The notes under the pieces are model-generated. The model had not been told where the DNA came from and ran no database searches. It saw nothing but the letters and a program-made list of their open reading frames with translations. Below, piece by piece: positions 42,827 to 50,870 of a stretch of DNA of 64,000 nt. The position numbers and the translations under genes are program-made. The first letter of the stretch is position 1. Every line of letters starts with the position of its first letter. Source of the DNA: Terriglobus tenax (GTDB taxonomy: Bacteria > Acidobacteriota > Terriglobia > Terriglobales > Acidobacteriaceae); NCBI RefSeq assembly GCF_025685395.1, contig NZ_JAGSYA010000003.1, positions 248,001-312,000 of the forward strand. The letters run 5' to 3'.

Positions 42827-43453
42827 ATGGTTCGCGTGATTCTTGGGGACAACGAAGCAATTTTTCGCGCGGGTATGGCGCGGGTTCTGGTACGGGACGA
42901 CAATCTGCGCATCGTGGCACAGTGTGGCGACCAGCAGCGGCTGCTGGAGGCGGTCCGGGCCTACCGGTCTTCCGTTGTGCTGGCCGGCCGGTCCATGTTC
43001 ACCGATCTTCCCCAATTGTTTGACGTGGTTGCCGAGGCAGGCAGCCGGCTGATCCTGGTGCTGGAAAAGGGCGAGCGGCCCACGCCGGAGGTGGCAGCCA
43101 GGCTTTTTGGGGTTGTCCATAGAAACGTAGATGGCCAGACGCTGGTGGAACGGGTCCGCCAGGTGGCTCGCGGCCAGCGCGCATCGCTCAGCACGGCGGC
43201 GGAGCCGTCAAAGCCGGAGAACATCGGTCAACGTATCCGCCAGAAGCTGACGCCCCGCGAGATGCAGGTGGTGAGCCTGATTGTGCAGGGATGCCGCAAC
43301 AAGGAGATTGCCACACAGCTAGGCACCAAGGAGCAGGTGGTAAAGAACTACCTGCGCAGTGTCTATGGCAAGGTGGGCGTATCTGACCGGCTGGAGCTGG
43401 CCTTGTTCGCCATCCATCACCAGGTGGTACCGGAAGAGGCTGCTGCTTCCTAG
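42827..43453 (+). CDS. LuxR-type regulator with degenerate receiver domain
   Basis: The 208-residue protein keeps the shape of a NarL/FixJ regulator. The receiver-like part (V-R-V-I-L-G-D-N-E-A-I-F) has lost the acidic pair and the phospho-acceptor: S-S-V-V-L-A-G-R-S-M-F sits where D-V-V-L-L-D-L-x-M-P is usual. The C-terminal HTH (L-T-P-R-E-M-Q-V-V-S-L-I-V-Q-G-C-R-N-K-E-I-A) is intact. It is probably an atypical regulator not controlled by phosphorylation at that site. It is divergent from the REC-oxidoreductase gene and its stop overlaps the convergent single-domain regulator by four bases. Confidence 0.88.
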   Translation: MVRVILGDNEAIFRAGMARVLVRDDNLRIVAQCGDQQRLLEAVRAYRSSVVLAGRSMFTDLPQLFDVVAEAGSRLILVLEKGERPTPEVAARLFGVVHRNVDGQTLVERVRQVARGQRASLSTAAEPSKPENIGQRIRQKLTPREMQVVSLIVQGCRNKEIATQLGTKEQVVKNYLRSVYGKVGVSDRLELALFAIHHQVVPEEAAAS

Positions 43454-43824
43454 CTTGCGATGGGGGCGGCACTGGCAGGACGAAGCAGGGTCTCGAGGAT
43501 CGTTACCAGCTCCGAGGGGTCGACCGGCTTTTCCAGGTAGATATCCGCCGTGGGTTCCGACGACTGGTACGCGCGGGAGACATACCCGGAAACAACAATC
43601 ACCGGAGCGTTTGAGAGCTGTTTGATCTGCTGAAGCAGGGGATGGCCGTCCTCTGCGCCAAGCTGCCAGTCCATCACAATGGCATCGAACGGCGTGGCGC
43701 GGAGGTAGGCAAGGGCTTCCCCGGTGGAGGGCGCAGGCGTCGTCAGATGCCCGGCACGGTTGAGGATGACGCACTTCAGACGCAGTGCATCCGGCTCATC
43801 ATCAACGCACAGAATACGTGCCAC
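43450..43824 (-). CDS. Single-domain response regulator
   Basis: The 124-residue protein is a stand-alone receiver domain (V-D-D-E at residues 7-10, D-A-I-V-M-D-W-Q-L with the phospho-acceptor Asp, E-K-P-V with the conserved Lys). It lacks an output domain, so it may shuttle phosphate or act by protein contact (CheY-like). Its 3' end overlaps the convergent LuxR-type gene by four bases, which could link their expression through antisense pairing. Confidence 0.9.
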   Translation of the reverse strand: MARILCVDDEPDALRLKCVILNRAGHLTTPAPSTGEALAYLRATPFDAIVMDWQLGAEDGHPLLQQIKQLSNAPVIVVSGYVSRAYQSSEPTADIYLEKPVDPSELVTILETLLRPASAAPIAS

Positions 43825-43880
43825 GGACCGCCCTCCTCACTGGGGATTTTGCGTTAGACAGCGGTGAGTGTCAATGTCGC

Positions 43881-45446
43881 TTAGCGGACTTTTTCGGCAA
43901 TCGATTTTGCCTGCGTGAAGAGTAGCAGATAGTCCGGGCCGCCAGCCTTGGAGTCTGTACCGCTCATATTGAAACCGCCAAAGGGATGTGCTCCCACCAT
44001 GGCGCCAGTGCATTTGCGGTTGAAGTACAGGTTCCCCACCTGAAAATCGACACGTGCGCGATCCAGCTTGGCTGCCGAACCGGTATAGAGCGCGCCGGTC
44101 AGGCCATACTCCGTGTTGTTGGCGATTGCCAGGGCGTCGTCGAAGTTCTTCGACTTGATGACGGCCAGGACCGGTCCGAAGATCTCCTCCTGCGCGATGC
44201 GCGCGGTGGGGGCGACGTCGGCGAAGATCGTGGGCTGGATGTAGAAGCCCTTCTCCTCGTTCGGGATAGCTTCACCGCCCAACAGCAGACGGCCCTCGGT
44301 CTTGCCCACTTCTAGGTAGCCCATCACGCGGTCAAAGGCGCGCTGGCTGCTGACCGGGCCAGTGTAGATGTTCTCGGACGGATCGCCGGTCTTGATGGCC
44401 GCAACCTTCTCGCGCAACTTGTCGAGGAAGACATCGTAGATGGCTTCATTCACGATGGCGCGGGAGCAGGCCGAGCACTTCTGGCCGTTGAAGCCGAAGG
44501 CGGAGGCGATGACACCGTCGACGGCAGAGTCCAGATCAGCATCGGCCTCGACAATGATCGAGTCCTTGCCGCCGAGTTCCAGAACCGTGCGCTTGATGAA
44601 CTTCTGTCCCGGCTGGGTCTTCGCGGCGCGCTCGTGGATCTCAAGACCGACCGCTTTTGATCCGGTGAAAGAGATGAAACGGGTCTGCGGATGATCCACC
44701 AGTGCGCGGCCGACCTCGGCGCCTTCGCCCTGCAGCAGGTTCACTACTCCATCGGGAACCCCGGCCTCTTCCAGAAGCTCCACAAAGCGGGCGGCGATGG
44801 TCGGAGCGTCGGCGGAAGGCTTCAGAACAACGGTGTTGCCGCAGACGATGGCGGCGCAGGTCATGCCGGCCATGATGGCCAGCGGAAAGTTCCACGGCGG
44901 AATGACAGCGCCCACGCCCAGCGGCATGTAGCGGAGCTGATTGCGCTCGCCGGTGTACTGGATGGGCGTGGTGGCCAGGTCGAGCTTCAGGGCTTCGCGC
45001 GCGTAGAACTCCAGGAAGTCAATGGTCTCGCCCACGTCGGCGTCTGCCTCGGCGAAGTTCTTGCCGACCTCCAGGGTGAGCCACGCGCAGAACTCGAACT
45101 TGCGCTCGCGTACCAGCGATGCGGCTTTGAGCAGCAGTTCGGCGCGGGTCTCGACGGAGGTTTTGGACCAGGTGGTAAAAGCAGCCTGTGCGGCCTGTAT
45201 CGCCTGCTCGGCGTGTTCTTCAGTTGCCTTCTGGTGAATGCCGACCACCTGCGCGGTGCGCGCGGGGTTGGTGGAGGTGATCTTGCCGGCGGTTTTGATA
45301 CGCTTGCCGCCGATGATCAGGTCATACTCTTTGCCGAGGGCGGAGCCTACCTGCTGGAGCGCCTGCTGCATGGCCTGGAGGGTGGCAGAGTCGCTGAAAT
45401 TTTCAAAGGGCTCGTTCGTAAAGGGAGGCAGGGTAGAAATCGGCAT
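43881..45446 (-). CDS. pruA: L-glutamate gamma-semialdehyde (P5C) dehydrogenase
   Basis: The enzyme oxidises glutamate semialdehyde to glutamate with NAD+, the last step of proline breakdown. The 521-residue chain is an aldehyde dehydrogenase with the catalytic glutamate in L-E-L-G-G-K-D and catalytic cysteine in F-G-F-N-G-Q-K-C-S-A. P-P-W-N-F-P and F-T-G-S-K-A-V-G are present. The N-terminal extension (about 40 residues before Y-D-L-I-I-G-G) and G-P-D-Y-L-L-L-F-T-Q-A-K near the end are typical of RocA/PruA monofunctional enzymes. No proline dehydrogenase gene is adjacent. Confidence 0.92.
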   Translation of the reverse strand: MPISTLPPFTNEPFENFSDSATLQAMQQALQQVGSALGKEYDLIIGGKRIKTAGKITSTNPARTAQVVGIHQKATEEHAEQAIQAAQAAFTTWSKTSVETRAELLLKAASLVRERKFEFCAWLTLEVGKNFAEADADVGETIDFLEFYAREALKLDLATTPIQYTGERNQLRYMPLGVGAVIPPWNFPLAIMAGMTCAAIVCGNTVVLKPSADAPTIAARFVELLEEAGVPDGVVNLLQGEGAEVGRALVDHPQTRFISFTGSKAVGLEIHERAAKTQPGQKFIKRTVLELGGKDSIIVEADADLDSAVDGVIASAFGFNGQKCSACSRAIVNEAIYDVFLDKLREKVAAIKTGDPSENIYTGPVSSQRAFDRVMGYLEVGKTEGRLLLGGEAIPNEEKGFYIQPTIFADVAPTARIAQEEIFGPVLAVIKSKNFDDALAIANNTEYGLTGALYTGSAAKLDRARVDFQVGNLYFNRKCTGAMVGAHPFGGFNMSGTDSKAGGPDYLLLFTQAKSIAEKVR

Positions 45447-45468
45447 ATCAATTTCAAGTTTATCGCTT

Positions 45469-45762
45469 TTAGGGGTTTGGGAAGGAGACGGGCCAGCGCT
45501 GGGCGCCGTGCTGTACGGGGAGGATCGCTACTGCCGCCTTTTCAGTCCGGTGTGACAGCAGGTAAGAGGTTCCGGGAACAAGAAACTCACGTATTCCTGA
45601 AACGCGTCCTTCTCGTCCCATCAAGGGAAACCACGGCAGCATCTCCGCGGCTGTTTGGATACGGTGGACCTGCCCGTCGGCAGCTTGAGGACTGTGCTGC
45701 GAGATGTACTTGTGAAGAGCAGCGATGTCGAACTGAGAGCGCCGGGTCCACCGAAGCATCAT
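45469..45762 (-). CDS. RelE/ParE-family toxin
   Basis: The 97-residue protein follows the ParE pattern: an N-terminal W-T-R-R-S-Q-F-D-I-A-A-L-H-K-Y-I, then F-P-L-M-G-R-E-G-R-V-S-G-I-R-E-F-L-V-P-G-T-S-Y, and the C-terminal Q-H-G-A-Q-R-W-P. ParE toxins poison DNA gyrase. Two ATGs (45762, 45759) are possible. It overlaps the antitoxin reading frame by a long stretch. The gene looks intact. Confidence 0.82.
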   Translation of the reverse strand: MMLRWTRRSQFDIAALHKYISQHSPQAADGQVHRIQTAAEMLPWFPLMGREGRVSGIREFLVPGTSYLLSHRTEKAAVAILPVQHGAQRWPVSFPNP

Positions 45763-45889
45763 CGCGAGTGAGCTTCTTGAGGAATTCTTTCATCTCGTCA
45801 TGCGAGACGGTCTCCCCTGCATCTGCCTGCCGTATCCCTTCCCCGACCTTGTCGGCGTCAATTCGGAAGCTGTTGGTGCGCGTTTCCAT
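45587..45889 (-). CDS. Probable antitoxin partner with extended, overlapping C-terminus
   Basis: The first 50 or so residues (R-I-D-A-D-K-V-G-E-G-I-R-Q-A-D-A-G-E-T-V-S-H-D-E with M-K-E-F-L) have the look of short antitoxins that precede ParE toxins. The frame then runs on to 100 residues with a Ser/Arg-rich tail that lies out of frame across about 176 bases of the toxin gene. Antitoxins of this kind usually stop near or just inside the toxin start, so the tail may be a frameshift product or an overlapping C-terminus. The toxin-antitoxin order (antitoxin first) fits. Confidence 0.6.
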   Translation of the reverse strand: METRTNSFRIDADKVGEGIRQADAGETVSHDEMKEFLKKLTRDDASVDPALSVRHRCSSQVHLAAQSSSCRRAGPPYPNSRGDAAVVSLDGTRRTRFRNT

Positions 45890-45891
45890 AA

Positions 45892-48800
45892 CTACGTCTT
45901 GGTCAACTGCTCGGTTTCGACCGACATCTGCGCCGTTCTCTCCAGCTTGTCCCAGTTGAAGGGCTTGCCGTCGATGGCCCGCTTGATGGTCTTCAGCAGC
46001 ACAATGGAGAAGACCTGGCGGTAGCTGAAGCGCTGGATCCAGATGTGGGCCAGCAGCCAGGCGTCTCCCTTGCTGGCCGGGTGTTTGCGTTCCAGCGCGA
46101 AGGCCAGCGCGGAGGCGGCGAAGTCCACCACCATGAAGGTGACGAAGAACATCAGCAACTTCAGGAAACTGGCGTTCGAGGCGGCCTCAGGATGGAAGTG
46201 CTTATCCAGCAGGTAGTGCACCACGCTGGCGATGAACATCAGGTCGATGAGCGGCGACAGCAGCGGCAGAATGATCTGGAAGATGATGATATTCGGCAGC
46301 GCGAACAGACCCATGGCGCGATGACGCTTCACCGCTCCAATGTGCTTGAAGACCGCCTGCAGGATGCCGAAGGACCAGCGGAAGCGCTGCCGCATCAGTC
46401 CGCGTATATTCTCCGGAGCTTCTGTAAAGGCCAGCGCCTGGTCCTCATAGATGACCGAGTAGCCCTGCTCCAGCAGGTTCATGGTCAGGTCAGCGTCCTC
46501 GGCGACCGTGTTGGCGTGGTAGCCGCCCAGGTCTTGCACAGCGCGTGTGCGCCACGCGCCGATGGCTCCGGGAACGACCATCACAACGTCGAATAGATCC
46601 AGAGCGCGGCGCTCGAAGTTCTGGCTGGTGATGTACTCCAGCGCCTGCCAGCGGGTCCACAGGTTCACACGGTTGCCCACCTTGGCATTGCCGGCCACAG
46701 CGCCGATCTTCGGATTGGCAAAGTGCGGCACAAGGCGCGCGATTGCGTCGTGTGCAATGACGCCGTCGGCGTCGATGCCGACATAGATCTCTTCTTCGAT
46801 GGTCTTCAGGGCGTAGTTCAGCGCTTCGGCCTTACCGGCGTTGGGCTTGGTCAGCAGGGTCAGGCGTCCGCTCTCCAGCTCCTTCGGGTAGGTCTCACGC
46901 ACCACGGCCGCGGTGCGGTCCTTGGAGCCATCATCGATGACGACGATGTTCAGGTTCTTGTAGTTGGACATCATCACCGAGCGGATGGTGCGGGCGATGA
47001 CTTTCTCCTCGTTGTAGGCGGGGATCAGCACGGCGACGCGCGGCTGATAGCTCTCAGTCGCCATGGACTTGCGCTTACGGAAACGGTCGATGACGGCGAA
47101 CAGGCCGATGATGATGAGCCGTGCCGTCATCAGCACATCGCCGACAAAGAAGACCGCGACGACGAAGTGGTTGAAGAAGCCGAAGAGCGAGAACATCACC
47201 GAATCGACAAAAGCCTGCCATTTGGCGCGGAAGCCAACAATGGGTGGCATCACCTGGTCGCGCGATTTGCCCAGCAGCTGCGAAACGGGAACGATCTCAT
47301 AGCCGCGCTGCAGCAGCGCCTTGATCAGGATTGGAAGGGCATCGACGGTGGGCTGGCGGTTGCCACCGCCATCGTGCATCAGGATGATGGAGCCGCGCAT
47401 CCACGGCTTCTGGTCCATCAGGTTGATCTGGTCCCAAACGCTTTGCGTAATCTCTTCCGGCGTTTTGCGCGGGTGCTCGTCCCAGTCGTTGGTATCGATC
47501 TTATTGCCGACGATAACGTAGCCAAGCTCCTGCACATGCTCGACGGGAGCTGCCTGGTCGTTGGTGTCAGGCTCCTGGTCAATGGAGTAGGGCGGACGGA
47601 AGTAGAGCGGCTGCACACCTACCTTGCTGGCGAACAGGCGCGTCGTCAGCGTCATTTCCAGGTCAAGCTGGTTCCTGGAGATTTCGCTGATGTCCGGGTG
47701 GGTGAAGGTGTGGTTGCCGATCTCGTGGCCTTCGCGGTAGATGCGTTTGACCAGGCCGACATTGTCCTGCGCTTCTTCTCCGATCAGGAAGAAGGTGGCG
47801 GAGACGTGATTCTCCTTCAGGATGTCGAGAATACGCGGCGTCCAATCGGCATCCGGGCCATCATCAAAGGTGATGGCCACGCGCTTCGGGTGATAGCCAT
47901 ACTGTTGCACGGTGTAGGAGAGCGGATATTTCGAGAAGCTTTCTTCGGCGACGAACTTGTTGTCGTCATCCATCTTCACCAGGCGCCTGCCGTTCTGCAT
48001 GCCGCGCGTGACCTTCAGCACATCGCCATCGCCTTCCGTGTCCACGGCATTTCCGGGGGGAACATCGGCCAGATCTTTTACCGGGTTGGCGCGGTTGGGC
48101 TGGTCCCAGATCTTCCACAACGACTGGTCTTCCGAGCCCAGACGCCACAGGGCAAAGGTCTGCAGACCAAGCTCACGGGCGGCTCGCATCTCGTTCAGAA
48201 CAGTGACCGCGTCCAGGAACCATACCTGGTGCCGCACCTTCGCATCCTCGTCATCATAGGCAAAGTGCGGGTTCAGCGTGTCAGGGTCGAGCACGACACT
48301 TGCATCGGAGTCGACCGCAGCCTGCCAGGCCTCCTGCGTGGCCAGGTTCAGGGAGTTGACCACCTTTGGCGGCGCGGGCTTGCGATGCGGATGCCGTTTG
48401 TCCTCAGGCTCCGGCATGGTGGTGGTCCAGTCGTAGCCATAGGACCCGAGAGCGCAGATGATCTTTTCCTTGGGCACCTGCTTGAGAATCTGCTGCAGAT
48501 TTTCGACAAACCAGTCCTGCGAGGCGATGGGGCCGGGGTCGCTCTCGGTCTGGTGCTCGTCATAGTTCATCAGCAGCAGGCCGTCCGAGTGGGCGGCCAG
48601 GTACGCCATGTCGAAGTCGTTATTGCCGACCGGAACATTGATATAAAGCCGCAGGTTGCGCGGATGGAAGTCGTTGTAGAGCGCGGCGACCAGGTTGCGG
48701 AAACCTGCCTGCGCGTCAGAAGGAATCTCTTCAAAGTCCAGCGAAATGCCCCGGTAGCGAGGATTGGCCGCGAGGAAGGTGTGAATCTGCCGCACCAGGT

Positions 48801-49422
48801 TGGCGGAGCCGTCAGGACTATTGAGAAGCTGACCGATCTCCGGTACAAAATTGCCGCGGCGCACATCGTAGTTATTCAGCAGGGGGAAGACTTCCGTATC
48901 TTCCCGGGCCTGCGTGATAGTGCGGATGACCTTGTTCTCACGGTCGACGCCGTGGACGGTACCGTTTTTGTCGACCACGGAAAACGGCCGGTTGTCGATG
49001 CTGTACGCCGACAGGGTTCCGTCGGGCGAAAGCGCATGCAGCCACTCGGGGAAGAGCAGGTCAATCTGGTGAACATGCTGCTTCAGCGAGGAGTAGCTGG
49101 CCGGGTCGTCGTCCACGTAATAGGCTGCCCGCAGACCTTCGCCGGTGTTGAAGGCGATCTCCGAGGGCTTGCGGCGGGTGCGGCGGTGGGCGTTGAGCTG
49201 GGCACGTTCCTTCGGCGACATCTCCGGGACTGGCGGGGTCGAAAGCGATTTATAGTTGCGCTTCGGCGCCTCGATCAGAAGCTGTGGCAGGGGGCGAATC
49301 CGCACCAGGCCGATGACGAAAAAAATGAGCAGGATGCTGCCCAGGACCGCACAGATATCAAAGATGCGGCGCAACCGCTTCCAGCGGCGGCGTTGCGGAT
49401 CGTAAAAAACAGGTTTCGTCAT
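45892..49422 (-). CDS. Trifunctional GH18-like / polysaccharide deacetylase / GT2 synthase
   Basis: The 1176-residue membrane protein has an N-terminal TM helix (about 21-41) and a GH18-like domain (about 95-440, S-L-D-F-E-E at 227-232). A NodB deacetylase domain follows (about 510-715) with T-F-D-D-G-P (518-523), H-T-F-T-H (571-575) and R-P-P-Y (609-612). Next come TM segments (738-780) and a GT2 domain with D-D-G-S (830-833), D-A-D (884-886), E-D (975-976) and Q-R-F-R-W (1012-1016), then further TM helices. It could make a beta-linked GlcNAc-type polymer, deacetylate it and trim it, combining roles that PgaB and PgaC split in E. coli. The polymer identity is inferred. The start lacks a clear ribosome-binding site. 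Confidence 0.88.
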   Translation of the reverse strand: MTKPVFYDPQRRRWKRLRRIFDICAVLGSILLIFFVIGLVRIRPLPQLLIEAPKRNYKSLSTPPVPEMSPKERAQLNAHRRTRRKPSEIAFNTGEGLRAAYYVDDDPASYSSLKQHVHQIDLLFPEWLHALSPDGTLSAYSIDNRPFSVVDKNGTVHGVDRENKVIRTITQAREDTEVFPLLNNYDVRRGNFVPEIGQLLNSPDGSANLVRQIHTFLAANPRYRGISLDFEEIPSDAQAGFRNLVAALYNDFHPRNLRLYINVPVGNNDFDMAYLAAHSDGLLLMNYDEHQTESDPGPIASQDWFVENLQQILKQVPKEKIICALGSYGYDWTTTMPEPEDKRHPHRKPAPPKVVNSLNLATQEAWQAAVDSDASVVLDPDTLNPHFAYDDEDAKVRHQVWFLDAVTVLNEMRAARELGLQTFALWRLGSEDQSLWKIWDQPNRANPVKDLADVPPGNAVDTEGDGDVLKVTRGMQNGRRLVKMDDDNKFVAEESFSKYPLSYTVQQYGYHPKRVAITFDDGPDADWTPRILDILKENHVSATFFLIGEEAQDNVGLVKRIYREGHEIGNHTFTHPDISEISRNQLDLEMTLTTRLFASKVGVQPLYFRPPYSIDQEPDTNDQAAPVEHVQELGYVIVGNKIDTNDWDEHPRKTPEEITQSVWDQINLMDQKPWMRGSIILMHDGGGNRQPTVDALPILIKALLQRGYEIVPVSQLLGKSRDQVMPPIVGFRAKWQAFVDSVMFSLFGFFNHFVVAVFFVGDVLMTARLIIIGLFAVIDRFRKRKSMATESYQPRVAVLIPAYNEEKVIARTIRSVMMSNYKNLNIVVIDDGSKDRTAAVVRETYPKELESGRLTLLTKPNAGKAEALNYALKTIEEEIYVGIDADGVIAHDAIARLVPHFANPKIGAVAGNAKVGNRVNLWTRWQALEYITSQNFERRALDLFDVVMVVPGAIGAWRTRAVQDLGGYHANTVAEDADLTMNLLEQGYSVIYEDQALAFTEAPENIRGLMRQRFRWSFGILQAVFKHIGAVKRHRAMGLFALPNIIIFQIILPLLSPLIDLMFIASVVHYLLDKHFHPEAASNASFLKLLMFFVTFMVVDFAASALAFALERKHPASKGDAWLLAHIWIQRFSYRQVFSIVLLKTIKRAIDGKPFNWDKLERTAQMSVETEQLTKT

Positions 49423-49478
49423 CGTAAGTGAGTGCTATGTCCCATCTTAAGGCCGAACCGGGAACCTTACATCACAGT

Positions 49479-50870
49479 ATGATGCGATTCATGGCAAAGC
49501 CAGCGGCACGCATCCTTATTTGGTCCACTGTGGCCATCTTAGCCGGGGCTCTGCTGCGGATGTACTGTATCCGGCATTACCCGCAACTGCAGGGCGACCC
49601 CCAGCTCTATTCGGAGTTCATCCGCAACTGGATGACGACCGGCGTCTACGGGTTTACCCAGGGCGCGGGAGTCCGGCCAACGTTGATCCGGTTGCCGGGG
49701 TACCCCCTCTTTCTTGGTCTTTGCTTTCGTCTGTTCGGTATGGATAACCTGCAGCCTGTGCTGTGGGTGCAGATGCTGGTGGACCTGTGCACCTGTGGTC
49801 TGCTGTCGCTGCTGGCTCGCCGTATGGCCGGACAAAGGGCAGCGCTGGTGGCGTTGTGGATGGCGGCTCTGTGCCCCTTCCTGGCGGAGTTCACAGCCGC
49901 CGGTCTGACGGAGACGCTGACCCTCTTCTGTACTGTGCTGGCCTTCTGGGCGCTGCAGCGCTGGTTGGACGACCCACACTGGCGCTGGGTGATGGTTCTG
50001 GCAGCGGCCCTGGCGTATGCCATCCTTCTGCGTCCGGACCAAGGGCTGCTGGCAGCGGCCATTCTTCCGGCTATGCTGCTGGGGAAAGGCAGAGCGGTGC
50101 GCCGATCCTTGTTTCCGGTCATTGCCTGCGCCGTCCTGGCGGTACTGCCGCTGGTCCCGTGGGCCGTGCGGAACTATCGTGTCTTTCACGTTATCCAGCC
50201 GCTGGCGCCGCGCTATGCCAATGACCCGGGGGAGCCCAATCCTTATGGCTTTCAGCGCTGGTACCGGACATGGGCCGTCGATTACGCCTCGACCGAAGAG
50301 ATTTACTGGGACTACGACGGAGATCCGATGGACTTCGCCTCGCTCCCCGGGCGAGCCTTCGATTCGCCGGAGCAGTTCCGTGAGACCGCCGAAGTATTTG
50401 CACTCTACAACCAGACAACGCGGCACTCGGCTGCCGTGGACGCCCGTTTTGCGGTGATCGCGCAGCAGCGTGTGCAGGCTCACCCTTTCCGCTATTACAT
50501 ATGGCTGCCTGTTGCGCGTGTGGCAAACATGCTGTTGCGTCCACGGGCGGACTGGCTTCCCGGGCCGTTGCGCTGGTGGCGCTGGCGGGAGTCTTCGCCG
50601 CTGGCCTTCGGCCGTGCTCTGTTCTTCGGAGCGGTGAACCTTGCGCTGATGGCCCTGGCGGCGATGGGCCTATGGACGCTGCGTCACCAGCGGGATCTTT
50701 GTGCACTGCAGGTGGCCATGCTGGCCTATGGCCTGCTGCGCTGTGCCTTGTTGCTGACGGTCGATAACTCGGAGCCGCGCTATACGGTGGAGTTTGTGCC
50801 GCTGTGGATTGTGCTGGCTGCAATTGCCATCACCGCCCCGCCAGCGGCCTCAGACTCAGTACAGGGTTAG
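49479..50870 (+). CDS. GT-C (GT39/ArnT-like) membrane glycosyltransferase
   Basis: The 463-residue protein has about ten hydrophobic segments and the GT-C layout. After TM1 there is a loop with H-Y-P-Q-L-Q-G-D-P-Q-L-Y-S-E-F, carrying the acidic residue used by undecaprenyl-phosphate-sugar transferases, then R-L-P-G-Y-P-L-F-L-G. A roughly 120-residue periplasmic part lies mid-chain. It may add a sugar to a lipid or protein outside the membrane. Starts at 49437, 49479, 49482 and 49491 are possible. It is divergent from the polysaccharide synthase and could serve the same surface polymer. Confidence 0.8.
   Translation: MMRFMAKPAARILIWSTVAILAGALLRMYCIRHYPQLQGDPQLYSEFIRNWMTTGVYGFTQGAGVRPTLIRLPGYPLFLGLCFRLFGMDNLQPVLWVQMLVDLCTCGLLSLLARRMAGQRAALVALWMAALCPFLAEFTAAGLTETLTLFCTVLAFWALQRWLDDPHWRWVMVLAAALAYAILLRPDQGLLAAAILPAMLLGKGRAVRRSLFPVIACAVLAVLPLVPWAVRNYRVFHVIQPLAPRYANDPGEPNPYGFQRWYRTWAVDYASTEEIYWDYDGDPMDFASLPGRAFDSPEQFRETAEVFALYNQTTRHSAAVDARFAVIAQQRVQAHPFRYYIWLPVARVANMLLRPRADWLPGPLRWWRWRESSPLAFGRALFFGAVNLALMALAAMGLWTLRHQRDLCALQVAMLAYGLLRCALLLTVDNSEPRYTVEFVPLWIVLAAIAITAPPAASDSVQG

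Noticed and set aside
46723-49431. A 902-codon open frame on the plus strand
   Set aside because: It is the antisense shadow of the GH18-NodB-GT2 gene, which has all catalytic motifs. High GC leaves long open frames opposite real genes throughout the window (for example 4058-5359, 34844-36133 and 41017-42678).
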